Positions 41,149-51,539 of a DNA stretch of 64,000 nucleotides are shown here, piece after piece. The notes under the pieces are model-generated. The model had not been told where the DNA came from, ran no database searches, and worked only from the letters and a program-made list of their open reading frames with translations. This stretch comes from Fulvia fulva (taxonomy: Eukaryota > Ascomycota > Dothideomycetes > Mycosphaerellales > Mycosphaerellaceae). The stretch is taken from NCBI RefSeq assembly GCF_020509005.1, contig NC_063013.1, positions 6,634,001-6,698,000 on the forward strand, given 5' to 3'. The position numbers were made by a program, and so were the translations under genes. How positions within the stretch are numbered: position 1 is the first letter of the stretch; every line of letters starts with the position of its first letter.

Positions 41149-42609
41149 GGTGGCTGTTGTATGTGTGGGTGTTTTATCGTGGTTGTGATCGATTCACTTC
41201 GTCGTGGTTGGTCGTTGACGATCAATGTTGTTGTTGTCGTCGACAGTTCCTTCAATGTCAAGTAGAAGTTGTTGTCCGCAGCAGCAGCAATGAACCAGCG
41301 ATGTGATGCGATGCAAGAGCGATCGACTCAGATAACACCAACAGCACCTCTCAAACAATCGTTGAACAAGCGCTTCCTCACCATTGCTATATACATGGCT
41401 GACATGTGTACGACGCATGAGGTACAGTACATTGCGTCTGCGCCATTAGCCGCCCGACATGGAAATAGTAACATAAATTCTCCACATCTGCCACTTTGGC
41501 TCAAGCTTCCCGCCTGCCTTGTGCCTTCGCCGTCCCAGCCGTTTGGGCGCTGCACGCTAGACAAGGGTCTGAGCTTCTTCTCCACGCGACTTTTGAACGG
41601 CGGCCTTCGCATGGCATGGCAGCTTCAATGCTCGTCGTCCTTGTTGATGGATGTGTTAGATCCTCGAGGAGTGAGATCGTGGTGTGTTCTGACCATGTTG
41701 CGGCCGTCATGCTCGGTGTCCGAAGCATCAGCAGCGTGGGAGGCCTCTCATCCGCATCGCATCCAAGCAACCTCGACGACGGCCGCGACCTCCACCACCT
41801 GCACGAATCTGCAACCGCCTGCATATGATGTTAGTCGCGACAAGAAAAGCACCCTAATTTGCCCAATCCATCCAGATTGGTCGCACTGTTGTTGGCAAAT
41901 TACCTGCCACTCCAAGTCGCCAACCGACCAATCCGATCCACCAGGGCGCTTACAGCACCAGCGTCTGCGGAGAATCCGAGATTGGCTGGCTCTCGACTCA
42001 CCATCCGATTTGACGCCCACGGTCCACCGACCTCTCGCGTTTCAGAGTGCCCTCCTGCAGATATCCACATGGACTGCGTTACCTCTCCCGTGTCTGGTCC
42101 AATAGCATCGCAGAATCATGCCGTGGGAGCCGTGTAGATACCGGAACTGTGCAGGCGCGGGAGTTGAGATTGTCTGGGTACTGTATGGATGGATATACCT
42201 GGCACGATGAATCTGGACGTGTCGTGTGCAATGGACCCTCAGCAGTCCAGACACGTGAGGGAATGGTGCTTAATTGCTGCGATTGGCAGCGGTAGTGGCG
42301 AGCCTGTGGAGTCTGCGGGATGGCGTCCTCGGAGGAGTTCGTTGATATCGAGGTCTGAGCCTCTGTTGCACCAGCGCTTCCGGCTGGCACGGCAGGCCAA
42401 TGTGTTTGTGGACGGGCAAAGCTTGGTCTGAGGAGGTCGTTCAGTAGGGTGGAAATCAGCTCGTAACATTGGGTACCAGGAAACAGGCGAATGTGGCTTT
42501 CATGACATCTGCTTCTGCGCGACACTGCATCTGACTCGAACGTGGTTGGTTCAATGCTTCTGTCATCAATCGTAGAATGTCTTACGACGCCCGTACCTCC
42601 AGTCACTCA
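41149..42609. other. Intergenic region
   Basis: 1.46 kb with ORFs up to about 280 codons that have no domain, no plausible splice pattern and opposite-strand equivalents, so I do not call them. It should hold the DUF3455 promoter and the Coy1 3' end. The ORF at 42079-42606 continues in the Coy1 frame after two tandem TGA stops. Confidence 0.45.
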
Positions 42610-44907
42610 TCACCCTCCAGCTTGGAACCCTTCCTGCTCCCACTCCCCATGACCCAGATCTGCACCTCCACCAGTCCCAGCATTGGCAGCGGCAGCAGCG
42701 CCCGAACCAGCAATCGTGCTGGCCGACAGGTGACTGGCGTGTTTCTCAATGTCTGAGCTGCCCATCCAATAGAGCATGCCGAACACTAGCAAGTGCAAGG
42801 CCAAGCAATACAAGGCAAACAGGTTCCTGCTCGTGCGGGTCGCCAGCACCATGCGTGTGATCTGGAAGACGACGCGCTCGGGCAAACTCATCCGTTTCAG
42901 CGCTCTGGCACTTTCTCGGCCGCGGAAGGCTGCGAAGGGGGAGATGTTCTGCTCGTAAGCAGATCTGTATCGATCGAGGGACAGGCCTGATGGCGTGTCT
43001 GCGGAGCCGACTTGGACAGTTGATGGATTTGGATTCGATCCGTATGCTGCGCCTGATGATGACGGCTGACCTCTGTTGTAGGTCGACACATATCGTGTCT
43101 TCTCGTATAGGTTCAAGTTGTCTCTTTGCAGCGATGCCACTTCTGACCGCAATGAGGACACGACCTGATATTGCTTCTGCAGCTCTGTCTCCAGCTCGCC
43201 AATCTTCTTCTTGAAGCGATCGCGCTGTGCTGTCACCATCTGCAGTATACCGGAGCCACCACCAACTGGCTCGCCCGCCCGAAGTGACTCCAAAGTTGGG
43301 CTGCCGGTGCCAGATGACCCAGGCTCGAAGCCGCCGATGATGGATGATGTAGGTGATGTACCTCCCCTACCTCTACGGCTGCCATACTGAGACTTGGGAA
43401 AGCGCGAAGTGTATGTGCCGGCCACGGACATGGTCTCAAACGCATTCGATGCTTCTTGCTGGGTCTTCTGTAGGTCGTTCTCCAATGTTGCGTTGAGGTT
43501 ACGCGCCTTCTCAAGGTCCATGTTTGTGCTTGACAGGTCTTCTTGCAGCTGCTCCAACCTTCGCTGCAGCTCCTGGTGAGACACACGAAGCTCTGTTAGC
43601 TCATTGCTCAACTTCTTGTTTCGTGCCACAAGTAGTTGCTCCAGGCTTTCGCCGTTCCCCTTTTCTGTTGCTCCGTTGGCATGTGAAGCATCTTCATCAA
43701 CATCATCGATGCTCGAGAATTCAATAGCTCGAAGCATATCGAGTTCGCGCTTCACTTCTTCGTAATCACTCCACTTGTTGACCTTGGTCTGCAAGGCATC
43801 ACGATCAGCCTTGAGCGACTTGAGTTCTCGTTCCACACCGCGGAGCTTCGATTCTACTTCATTCCTCGCCGCGTCCTTGTCATGGCGCGCTGCGTCTAGC
43901 TTGCGCAGAAGAGATGTGTTCTCGGACCGTAACCTCAAGAATGAGGGATCATCTTCGACTGCTGTGCTTCTGGCCGAGCTGTTCGACTGACTTGCAGACT
44001 GTGCCAGCTCCATGCGCAGCTGTTCGTTCCTCGCTTCCACCTCGGCCAGTCGCATATTCACCTTCTCCAGTTCCGAATTGGCAATCTCGAGCTCGGCTGC
44101 TGTAGCACTACTGCGAACGACATCTGGTGTGTCATTGCCCGACTTCTCCAGACGCTGCGACACTTCATAGTTTGCCTTGAGTTCTTTGAGCAAGCGGTCT
44201 TGGTTCTCAACCTTCTCCTCCAGACTTCGCTCTTTCGATGTCCAGTTGTCTTCCTTCTCCTTCAGCACAGCGGACCACGACTCTTCCACTTCCTTGATGC
44301 GACTGTCTTGCGATCCTTCGAAGGACTGCCTCTTCCCACGTTCTTCCTCCAACTGTTTCTCAGTACCTTCCAACTCGCTGTTCAACGTTGACACCTGCTT
44401 GTGCAGTCTTTCGTTCTCCGACTCCAGCTTTGGTACAACCTCGTCAGCCGTGACCAGCGAGTCAATGGAGGCTTCAAGCAGCGGGTATGGATCCGGTGCT
44501 TCTGACAAGGGTGAGTATGCTTGCATGAACGCTGCCGAGACTGATTTGCTTTGGTTGGAGAGCAGATCGATGTAGCCTTGGTACATCTTGAGCAGGTCCT
44601 TGATCTCGCCCAGCTTGCCAGCATCGCCCAGTTTGCGGAACTCCTTCGTCTTTGTCGCAAGTTCTTTCCTGTGTACCAGTGACTCCTTCTGCTGATTCAC
44701 CATGTCTGCAGCAGTCGTGTCCAGGCTTGAGACCAGCTTGGTCAGGTCTAGCGATCGCCATGCTGCTACTGCTTGCTGGAATTTGTTGGCTGTGTCGGTG
44801 GAGGGTCTTGCAACGCTGTCGTGACTCGCTCTCGCTGCGCCATTCTGCGCCTCATTCGCACCCTCGATGGTGTAGTCTTCATCGTGTTCCTCTGTCGTCC
44901 CGACCAT
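42610..44907 (-). CDS. COY1: Golgi coiled-coil membrane protein CASP/Coy1
   Basis: A 765-residue intronless ORF that is almost entirely coiled coil (about residues 40-560), with the conserved N-terminal segment FQQAVAAWRSLDLTKLVSSLD and MYQGYIDLLSNQSK found in CASP/CUX1-related proteins. It has the C-terminal CASP signature YEKTRYVSTY and one tail-anchor segment, LFALYCLALHLLVFGMLYWM, at about 693-712. Coy1 is a golgin that tethers vesicles at the Golgi and interacts genetically with the GET and COG systems in yeast. The open frame begins with GTG two codons earlier, so the ATG at 44905-44907 (MVGTTEEHDE) was taken. The short luminal tail is Gly/Ala-rich. It is divergent from vps3, sharing 361 bp of upstream DNA; both act in vesicle tethering, which may be coincidence. 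Confidence 0.92.
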   Translation of the reverse strand: MVGTTEEHDEDYTIEGANEAQNGAARASHDSVARPSTDTANKFQQAVAAWRSLDLTKLVSSLDTTAADMVNQQKESLVHRKELATKTKEFRKLGDAGKLGEIKDLLKMYQGYIDLLSNQSKSVSAAFMQAYSPLSEAPDPYPLLEASIDSLVTADEVVPKLESENERLHKQVSTLNSELEGTEKQLEEERGKRQSFEGSQDSRIKEVEESWSAVLKEKEDNWTSKERSLEEKVENQDRLLKELKANYEVSQRLEKSGNDTPDVVRSSATAAELEIANSELEKVNMRLAEVEARNEQLRMELAQSASQSNSSARSTAVEDDPSFLRLRSENTSLLRKLDAARHDKDAARNEVESKLRGVERELKSLKADRDALQTKVNKWSDYEEVKRELDMLRAIEFSSIDDVDEDASHANGATEKGNGESLEQLLVARNKKLSNELTELRVSHQELQRRLEQLQEDLSSTNMDLEKARNLNATLENDLQKTQQEASNAFETMSVAGTYTSRFPKSQYGSRRGRGGTSPTSSIIGGFEPGSSGTGSPTLESLRAGEPVGGGSGILQMVTAQRDRFKKKIGELETELQKQYQVVSSLRSEVASLQRDNLNLYEKTRYVSTYNRGQPSSSGAAYGSNPNPSTVQVGSADTPSGLSLDRYRSAYEQNISPFAAFRGRESARALKRMSLPERVVFQITRMVLATRTSRNLFALYCLALHLLVFGMLYWMGSSDIEKHASHLSASTIAGSGAAAAANAGTGGGADLGHGEWEQEGFQAGG

Positions 44908-45268
44908 CTTCACGGCCGCATTACTCCCCCTGCTGCAAGCCGCGCGTGGTCCTTCGTATCTTGTCTGGGAGGTGTGCCAGTCGCGATTGTTGCCGGGTCC
45001 TCAGTATCAGTATGGTTATGGATGCCAATCGTTGTTCTCAGGGCTCGTGATTGTAGTGGTGGTGTATAGCGTTGCGGAGAATACGGAGGTGTCCTTTAGA
45101 ATAAGAGCACCACGCCTCGGAGCTGATGCTGTGGGGAAGGTGCAGCGGAAGGATTGCATGTGAAGGCAGCACCATCAATGTTGATATCTGCATTACATGA
45201 ACGCCCCAATGGCTCGGCGACAATTGGCAGAGAGGGTCTAATGCGATGAACGAACACATCTGGCTGCT
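44908..45268. promoter_or_regulatory. Divergent promoter region of coy1 and vps3
   Basis: 361 bp between two start codons on opposite strands, expected to drive both trafficking genes. No individual element could be assigned. Confidence 0.5.
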
Positions 45269-48200
45269 ATGGGATCTACAGATGGTTCCGATGCAGCAAC
45301 ATCCTACAACCAGCATGGCACACCGGGCAGCTACACACTGCGCGAGCTGATCAGAGATGTCCCGCTGTCCACCGACGAAGACGGCGTGCAGGCGCATATC
45401 ACCTGCGTAGATGCATGGAACGGCAATCTCTACATCGGCACCTCCGCTGGCGAGATCCTCCACTATGTATCTATCCCGCCTGATCCGTCCGACGAGAGCG
45501 GCCAGCCAAGCTACATCTTCGCGACAAAGATCGAGCCCACCTTCAACACAGCACAGGAGGGAGCAGAAGCTGGAGTCAAGCAGATACTGCTGCTACCAAA
45601 CGTGAGCAAGGCATGCATAGTCTGCAACCAGACGCTTACGTTCTTTACCCTTCCGGAGCTGAGTCCTGCATATGGTGGAATCAAGCAAGCAAGCTGTTCC
45701 TGGGTCGGTGGACTGGACAAAGATGTGGTTGGCCAAGAGAATGGAAACGGCACAGTTGTGGTGATATGTCTAAGGCAAAGGCTGCGCTTGATCCGCATGA
45801 AAGAGGATGGAACACGACCAGAGAAGGTCAGGGACATTGAGCTCGCTGGTATCACAGTCCTAGAGCGGAGAGGAGATCTTGCGTGTGTTGCAGATGGGCA
45901 AATATACTCCTTGCTAGATGTAGTCAACCATCGCAAGAACGAGCTTTTTCCCATCTCGTCGTTGAGCGTGCCTCAGTCACCCAGGCAAGAAGAGCTCGTA
46001 CCACCATTGCAGAATCGCCCTGCTGCGCGAAGCTTCTCATCTCGCAGTCCCGTGCGTCATGGCCGCGGCCATCAGAGGAATATCAGCTTAGGTGGCAAGC
46101 CACAGAGCAATGATCGCCTGCGACCAGACAGCAGCTCGCCTTGGCCAGCAAGAGGCTCTTCGCGACAGGACGAGTCGCCTGTTGCACCTTCAAGCAGACA
46201 AGAAAGCCCCACGAAGCCTGCGCCTGAGCCTGCCTCACGAACTTCCACAGACTCACAGCCGGTAGAAGACGCAAAACCATCCCGACCAATACCTCCACAT
46301 GTCTTATCAGCGACACCTAATGAGTTCCTGTTGACAACTGGCACCAAGCTGGAAGACCCCGGTGTAGGCATGTTCGTCAACCTCGATGGTGATGTCGTGC
46401 GTGGCACGATGGAGTTCAGCAGCTACCCGGAGTCGCTTGTGCTGGATGGCACGGGTCAATCACCTGTCATTCCATCATCTGATAGCGAAAGTCAGGCGGG
46501 CTACGTTCTTGCCGTGGTTCGAAGACAGCATGAAGGCACGGCGCAAGTCTGTATTGAGGTGCAAAGATGGGATGTTGATCCAGGTGAAGCTCATCGAAGT
46601 AAAGAATGGCTGACGGTGGAATCGACACAAGAGAATGCTGAGGACGATTCGTACACTCGTGGCGTTGGCCTAAGAAATGCTTCTACTTCCGTCGAGCTTA
46701 CCACCAATGGGGTATCATCGGGATTACGACTGAGGCGATTGATCATTAGCGATGCTACGGACGAGACCACCGATACACCACGGAATGAGGAAGAAGATAA
46801 GCTTGCTGCACGCTTCGCTCATGTTCAAGCCAATGTTCTCCTATATGCCAAAGACAAAGTCTCTTGGATCGCCAGAACGCCACTAATTGTCCAGCTAGAT
46901 CGACAGCTGGACGCTGCGTTGCAGCAGTCAGAAGAATTTCAGCTCTCGATCGATGTGCCGACAGTACAAAGCGTGGTCAACAGCGTTCGCGGACAGGAGC
47001 CTCGAGACGAGCTCGAGTTTCTTACCTTGACGTACGTCCGACAAAAGGCAGCCATACTCTTGTTTGGCAATCTCGTCCTGCAGACCATCGGCGGTGTCAT
47101 ATCGTACGAGCACGACAAGCGACGGACAGAAGATGCGCTAGTAGCGGGCGAGATCGACCCCCGTATAGTTCTGACATTACTGCCTCCACTTGACCAAGAA
47201 ATCATCGAGGGTAAGCACGGAATGTGGATGCCTCAGGGACTTCGTGACACTGTCGACAAGCTCCGTAAGGGCTTCAGTGCCAAAGAGTTGAAGCGCGATG
47301 TCAAAGGACCCTACGGCGACAATCTACTGAAGCTCATCAAGCAGTATTTGATGGAATGGCGAAAGAAGAAAGGTTTTGGGAGTGTTGCTGACGAAGCATC
47401 TGTGTTCCAAACAGTGGATGCCGCTTTGCTCCACGTTCTATTCCTGCTCGATGAGAACAGTCCTCGAGGGCCAGCTACGCCCGGCACAATACGTGAGGAG
47501 CTCAATCAAGTCGTTGACAAGGGCGTCGACTGCTTCGACAGAGCTATCGAGCTTTGCGAGCAGTTTCAGCGACTTTACGTTCTGGGTCGCTTGTACCAAA
47601 GTCGCAAGCTGGTATCGCAAGTTCTGGCCACCTGGAAACGCATAGTCGAAGGTGAGAAAGACGCAGGCGGCGAAATGATCAAAGGCGAGCACGACATCCG
47701 AAGGTACCTGGCCGTGATCCGAGACGCTACCCTTGTGCAAGACTACGGTGCCTGGCTGGCGCATAGGAACCCCAAGCTCGGCGTCCAGATCTTTGCTGAT
47801 GATAAAAGTAGAGTGCGTTTCCAGCCCAAGCAAGCGGTGGCAATTCTGAAGGCGAGAGCGCCTGGTGCTGTCAAGGACTACCTGGAGCACCTTGTCTTTG
47901 GCAAGAAGGATGTTGAATACATCAATGATCTGATTGTCTTCTACCTGGACACAGTCTTGCACGAGCTGGAGGGATCTAAAGACTCGAGAAGTACACTAAT
48001 ACAGTCGTACGAGACGTACAGAGCTCTACATCCCCCAAAGCCAACATACAGAGAGTTCATCACCGACAATGCAATCGAAGCCGAATGGTGGCAGAACCGG
48101 CTCCGCCTTCTACAGCTCATCGGCGGCAGCCACGGCGCAGCATCTCAATACGACGTCCACACTCTAGGCGAACGACTCGCACCCTACAGCAACGAGCTAG

Positions 48201-48715
48201 TACCCGAGATGATCATCCTCAACGGCAGAGAAGGCAAGCACGAAGCAGCCCTACGACTGCTAACCCACGGCCTCGGCGACTACGACACAGCAATCCGTTA
48301 CTGCCTCCTCGGCGGCTCAAGTATCTTCCACCCCAGCTCCGGCCTCGTACCCGACCAACCACTCCCCAGCAAGGAGGAACAATCCCACCTCTTCCAATAC
48401 CTCCTCAATGAATTCTTCAAAATCGAGCATCTCAGCGAGAGACTCGAACGTACTGCAGAGCTACTGGAGCGATTCGGGGGATGGTTCGATGTGGCGCAGG
48501 TTCTGGATCTGATTCCCGAGGACTGGAGTGTGGAGTTGGTTTCGGGGTTTCTGGTTCATGCGTTTAGGAGGTTGGTTGGGGAGAGGAATGAGAGTGATGT
48601 TGTGAAGGCGTTGTGTAGTGCGCAGAATTTGAGAAGGAGTGGGGAGTGGGTTGAGAAGATGGAGGCTGTGGGGGCCTCTGTGGTGGTTGATTCGGGGGGA
48701 GGGGATGTGGGGTGA
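45269..48715 (+). CDS. VPS3: CORVET subunit Vps3 / TGFBRAP1-like protein
   Basis: A 1148-residue intronless ORF. It starts with a CNH beta-propeller (about 20-340) marked by ITCVDAWNGNLYIGTSAGEIL, broken by a Ser/Pro/Arg-rich disordered insertion at about 230-350. The middle and C-terminal alpha-solenoid contains the Vps39/TGFBRAP1 domain 1 region (VDKGVDCFDRAIELCEQFQRLYVLG) and domain 2 (GREGKHEAALRLLTHGLGDYDTAIRYC). Vps3 with Vps8 confers Rab5 binding on the CORVET tether at early endosomes. Vps39/Vam6 of HOPS has the same domain order; the N-terminal motif and Ser-rich insert favour Vps3. No RING is needed or present. The last 80 codons switch abruptly to G/T-ending codons (from about 48480). 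Confidence 0.82.
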   Translation: MGSTDGSDAATSYNQHGTPGSYTLRELIRDVPLSTDEDGVQAHITCVDAWNGNLYIGTSAGEILHYVSIPPDPSDESGQPSYIFATKIEPTFNTAQEGAEAGVKQILLLPNVSKACIVCNQTLTFFTLPELSPAYGGIKQASCSWVGGLDKDVVGQENGNGTVVVICLRQRLRLIRMKEDGTRPEKVRDIELAGITVLERRGDLACVADGQIYSLLDVVNHRKNELFPISSLSVPQSPRQEELVPPLQNRPAARSFSSRSPVRHGRGHQRNISLGGKPQSNDRLRPDSSSPWPARGSSRQDESPVAPSSRQESPTKPAPEPASRTSTDSQPVEDAKPSRPIPPHVLSATPNEFLLTTGTKLEDPGVGMFVNLDGDVVRGTMEFSSYPESLVLDGTGQSPVIPSSDSESQAGYVLAVVRRQHEGTAQVCIEVQRWDVDPGEAHRSKEWLTVESTQENAEDDSYTRGVGLRNASTSVELTTNGVSSGLRLRRLIISDATDETTDTPRNEEEDKLAARFAHVQANVLLYAKDKVSWIARTPLIVQLDRQLDAALQQSEEFQLSIDVPTVQSVVNSVRGQEPRDELEFLTLTYVRQKAAILLFGNLVLQTIGGVISYEHDKRRTEDALVAGEIDPRIVLTLLPPLDQEIIEGKHGMWMPQGLRDTVDKLRKGFSAKELKRDVKGPYGDNLLKLIKQYLMEWRKKKGFGSVADEASVFQTVDAALLHVLFLLDENSPRGPATPGTIREELNQVVDKGVDCFDRAIELCEQFQRLYVLGRLYQSRKLVSQVLATWKRIVEGEKDAGGEMIKGEHDIRRYLAVIRDATLVQDYGAWLAHRNPKLGVQIFADDKSRVRFQPKQAVAILKARAPGAVKDYLEHLVFGKKDVEYINDLIVFYLDTVLHELEGSKDSRSTLIQSYETYRALHPPKPTYREFITDNAIEAEWWQNRLRLLQLIGGSHGAASQYDVHTLGERLAPYSNELVPEMIILNGREGKHEAALRLLTHGLGDYDTAIRYCLLGGSSIFHPSSGLVPDQPLPSKEEQSHLFQYLLNEFFKIEHLSERLERTAELLERFGGWFDVAQVLDLIPEDWSVELVSGFLVHAFRRLVGERNESDVVKALCSAQNLRRSGEWVEKMEAVGASVVVDSGGGDVG

Positions 48716-49855
48716 GAGATGGGATGGTAGAAAGCACAGGATGTGTATGAAGTTATGAAGACCCGCCCTCGCGTCATGCACAACAGTCAGCGGTGAATGC
48801 GAAGACGGACGAGAAGAGGAGGTATAGTCACCTTACACCTTCGGTCGTACTCCACGGCAACCCTTGTTCTGGCTAACCGGAGAGCTGAAGAGAGCTGTCG
48901 AACCCTACCGTTCTGTGTTTTGAGCTCTTGGTACCGCAGACGAACCCAATATCGAGCCCAGCAACACCGTGGTTGACATTCAATATTGTAGTTCAAGGAG
49001 CGTATCACAAGCTTCGAATCCAGTGGGTTAGGACCGGGCAATCGGGGCGAGTGTAGCAGCGTACCACCAGTCGCGGTGGGATACAGTCTCTGTTCACCTC
49101 CGATCGTTATCCACCGGTTTGACTGGCTGTTGCAAGGTCGAGAAAGAGGCATAGGTTCCAGCGTCATTGGTGCTTCCGGATGCTATAAAACCGCGCTTGG
49201 CCAGGGTTTAAAGCGCTTTTGCGGTGCTTTTGTCGTCCTCTTGCCTGCGTCTGGAGGTTACAGGGTTGAAAGTGGGTAACGATGGGACGTGAACAGAGAC
49301 TTCATAAAATGATATGCTGAAAGGCCTCCGTCCTTATTGAAATGAGCGAAGGGTAGCACCCGCAGCTCGAGGAAGCAGTTGTCCGCTGTCCTCGCGATAC
49401 CGCATGCTGCTGTCGTCGCAACGTGTATATATATTGTTTCCTACGTACTCGGAAGAGGATTCACCGCGCCGGGGCTAAGAAGCGAGCCAATTAAATAATT
49501 GTAGGCTCTTTTTCAGCCAATTAGACGACAGCTCGAGTTTGTTAGCGATGGCCTTTATCCTAAGACCTACCCCTACTAAGCACGGACCTTCCCCTTCCCC
49601 TTCCCTTTCCCCTTCCCCTTCCCCTTCTACCCCTTTACCTTCCCGTTCGCAGCGCTTCGAAGGTGACAGAGTCTGATTGTTATTCTCGCTCCGGGGCGCT
49701 TAGAGGGTACGCTCGAGTGCTCGCAAGCTCGCACGTCGCAACCCTCACCGCGCGCCCTTCGCTCAATCACACTTCGCTCGGCATGAGTTGACTGCTGTGC
49801 AACTGTGGACACAGCCTCTAGCAAATCGTCGACACACTACCTTTGAGACGTCGCC
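48716..49855. other. Intergenic region with a CCTTCC microsatellite
   Basis: 1.14 kb without a supported gene. It holds a CCTTCC/CCCTTC repeat at 49587-49627 and a region of frequent short ORFs. No RNA gene found. Confidence 0.45.
49587..49627. repeat. CCTTCC hexanucleotide microsatellite
   Basis: Six to seven near-perfect CCTTCC units with one extra T. It lies about 230 bp upstream of the next start codon and may be promoter-proximal pyrimidine sequence. Confidence 0.85.
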
Positions 49856-50595
49856 ATGGAAGACTCACCACTTGGGCGTATTCCTGGAGAACATCGAAAC
49901 GAGATGATGCGACATCTCTTGGTACGGGACCGCACCGTACAGATACAGGTCACCTGCCCAGTGGCTACACTTCAGCACTACGAAGACGGTCACGAGGACG
50001 GTGTGTTTGACGCCCACAACAACATCAGTGCGGCTTTCCCCTTTCTTGTTGAGCTGCACCAGAATCCGCGAAGGGGGACACTCCATTTTCCTGGCCGAGA
50101 ACAAGTTCCGATTCCTGACGTACATACTCGAATGCCAAGATCAGGGTTGCCAGAAAACTAAGGCAAGCGATGCCAGCCGCATATTTTGGTGGTTGGAAAG
50201 GTTCGGACGGCAAGCAAGACATGTAAAACACATCACCCTATCGAGCGCGTGGGGCTCTATCGAGCCCGGCGCACTCCATCAGCCCATCATTGGAGTCCTG
50301 ATCGATCTCCTCAGAGGCCTTAAGCGGACACTGAGCCATTTTGGTTCGGGGTGCAAGATCAGTCTAGCTATTCGCTATCAACTGGCGTCCTTACATACTC
50401 GGTAGCAGAGACCACGTCTCTTCGCTGAAGGCAACCTGCATTCGTGGCAGGAACGCTGCAGAGATGCAGACGTCTTACGAGGAGGCCTTCGGAGACGAGG
50501 AAGGCCTCATCGCCGGTGCATTCGAAGATTCCGGGGAAATAAGAACTCCGCGCAGAGTTGCTAAGATCAGGCGCCGGTTGCAGGCTGTGGGCTAG
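49856..50595 (+). pseudogene. F-box-associated-like fungal protein with one apparent frameshift
   Basis: The start ATG 49856 opens a frame with GRIPGEHRNEMMRHLLVRDRT, like the LPxELRNxIYxLxL opening of many short ascomycete proteins related to F-box families. At about 50025-50045, in a run of C and T (CCCCTTTCTTG), the family-like sequence changes to the next frame: LLSCTRIREGGHSIFLAENKFRF, corresponding to the usual LLxTCRQIxxEAxxIFYxxNxF. That frame then joins a further exon across intron 50402-50450 (GTAGCA, CAG, phase 2), ending SYEEAFGDEEGLIAGAF and TAG at 50593-50595. Intact downstream splice phase suggests recent mutation or a homopolymer assembly error. Function is unknown. Confidence 0.45.
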
Positions 50596-50825
50596 GCTGT
50601 ACAGATGCTACTTACGGAGCTGCATCGACTGGGTTCATGATATTATCGCCGTATCGTGCAAAAGAGTCCTGCAGGAGTTGGAGAGACGAGAAAAGAAGGC
50701 CCGCAGGTCAAGGGTGCTGTGTCGTGACGAAGAAGCGAGTAGGTCATACCGGAGTACATGATAGCGCTGAGCCATTATCTACATCTATAGATTCTTAGTA
50801 TTGCTATGCTAAACGTTCAAGATTA
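50596..50825. other. Short intergenic region between convergent genes
   Basis: 230 bp between convergent 3' ends; it should carry both terminators. The sequence near 50780-50820 is AT-rich. No gene. Confidence 0.4.
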
Positions 50826-51539
50826 TCACTTCTTGCTAATCCCACACTTCCTCAAACACTGCTCAACCCCCAGCGCCACATTCGCCGTTATGACCTTTCT
50901 GAAGTCTTCGATACTAGCGCCGTTGATTGATTGCACGCCGAGATCAGCTTCCACCAGCTCTGCGTCGAATCCAAATAGCGTCTGAGCAGCCTGTTCGACA
51001 CCGGGGTCTTCTGATGCGAAGCCGGCTACGAATACGGCTGGTTCGCAGTCGGGGTTGAACTCGGTGTGGGCGGCGCCTGGGGTTGATGTTAGATTTTTGT
51101 TGATGTTGAGATGGATGGGGCTGGGTGGATTGAATGTACCTTGGGGAAAGACGGTCATCTGATACTTCTCCAACATATTTCGAATCTGATCCACGCCATT
51201 CTTAGCAATAGATTCCGTCCCCAACCTCCCCTCCACAACAGTATTAATCTCCGAACTCCGGGGCTGCGTATGCGGCGTATTAAAACCACAGGCACCGATA
51301 AACCCGACCGTCATGCCTACGCCTGTGCCGATCAAGGCTGGGAAGACTTTACAATCTGCTTTGACGGTATGGCCACCCTTTCCTGTTGTGATAGCGTCGG
51401 ATGGGGGGTTGTTGAAGTCGTATTTGAAGTCTGAGGCGGAGAGGAGGGCGATGCGGTCGAGGGCTGTGGGGGGCTAGGAAGGGAGGCGGCGGCTTTTGCT
51501 TGGACATGCGAGAGACTCACTGCGTAGCAAAGCTTGCAT
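50826..51539 (-). CDS. Cupin-like (spherulin/germin-type) small protein, two exons
   Basis: Exon 2 (50826-51463) is open back past the first visible ATG; its N-terminal part reads LDRIALLSASDFKYDFNNPP, the usual opening of this fungal cupin family. A phase-1 join over a 57-bp intron (51464-51520; GTGAGT, CACAG) to a 19-nt exon starting at ATG 51539 gives 218 residues. The cupin motif 1 region is GACGFNTPHTQPRSSEINTV and motif 2 is YQMTVFPQGTFN with NPDCEPAVFVAGF. The first motif has His and Glu appropriate for metal binding. Most relatives are secreted and carry a signal peptide; this model has none, so a further 5' exon may be missing. Biological role is unknown; relatives include germin-like oxalate oxidases and stress proteins. 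Confidence 0.65.

Noticed and set aside
41269..42105. 278-codon plus-strand ORF
   Set aside because: No domain, Cys/Ser/His-rich shadow-like composition, opposite-strand ORFs equally long, no splice signals that would improve it.
42079..42606. ORF continuing in the Coy1 frame after its stop, a possible third readthrough case
   Set aside because: Coy1 ends with two tandem TGA codons and the downstream translation has no conserved or compositional link to Coy1; same-frame continuation occurs by chance one time in three.
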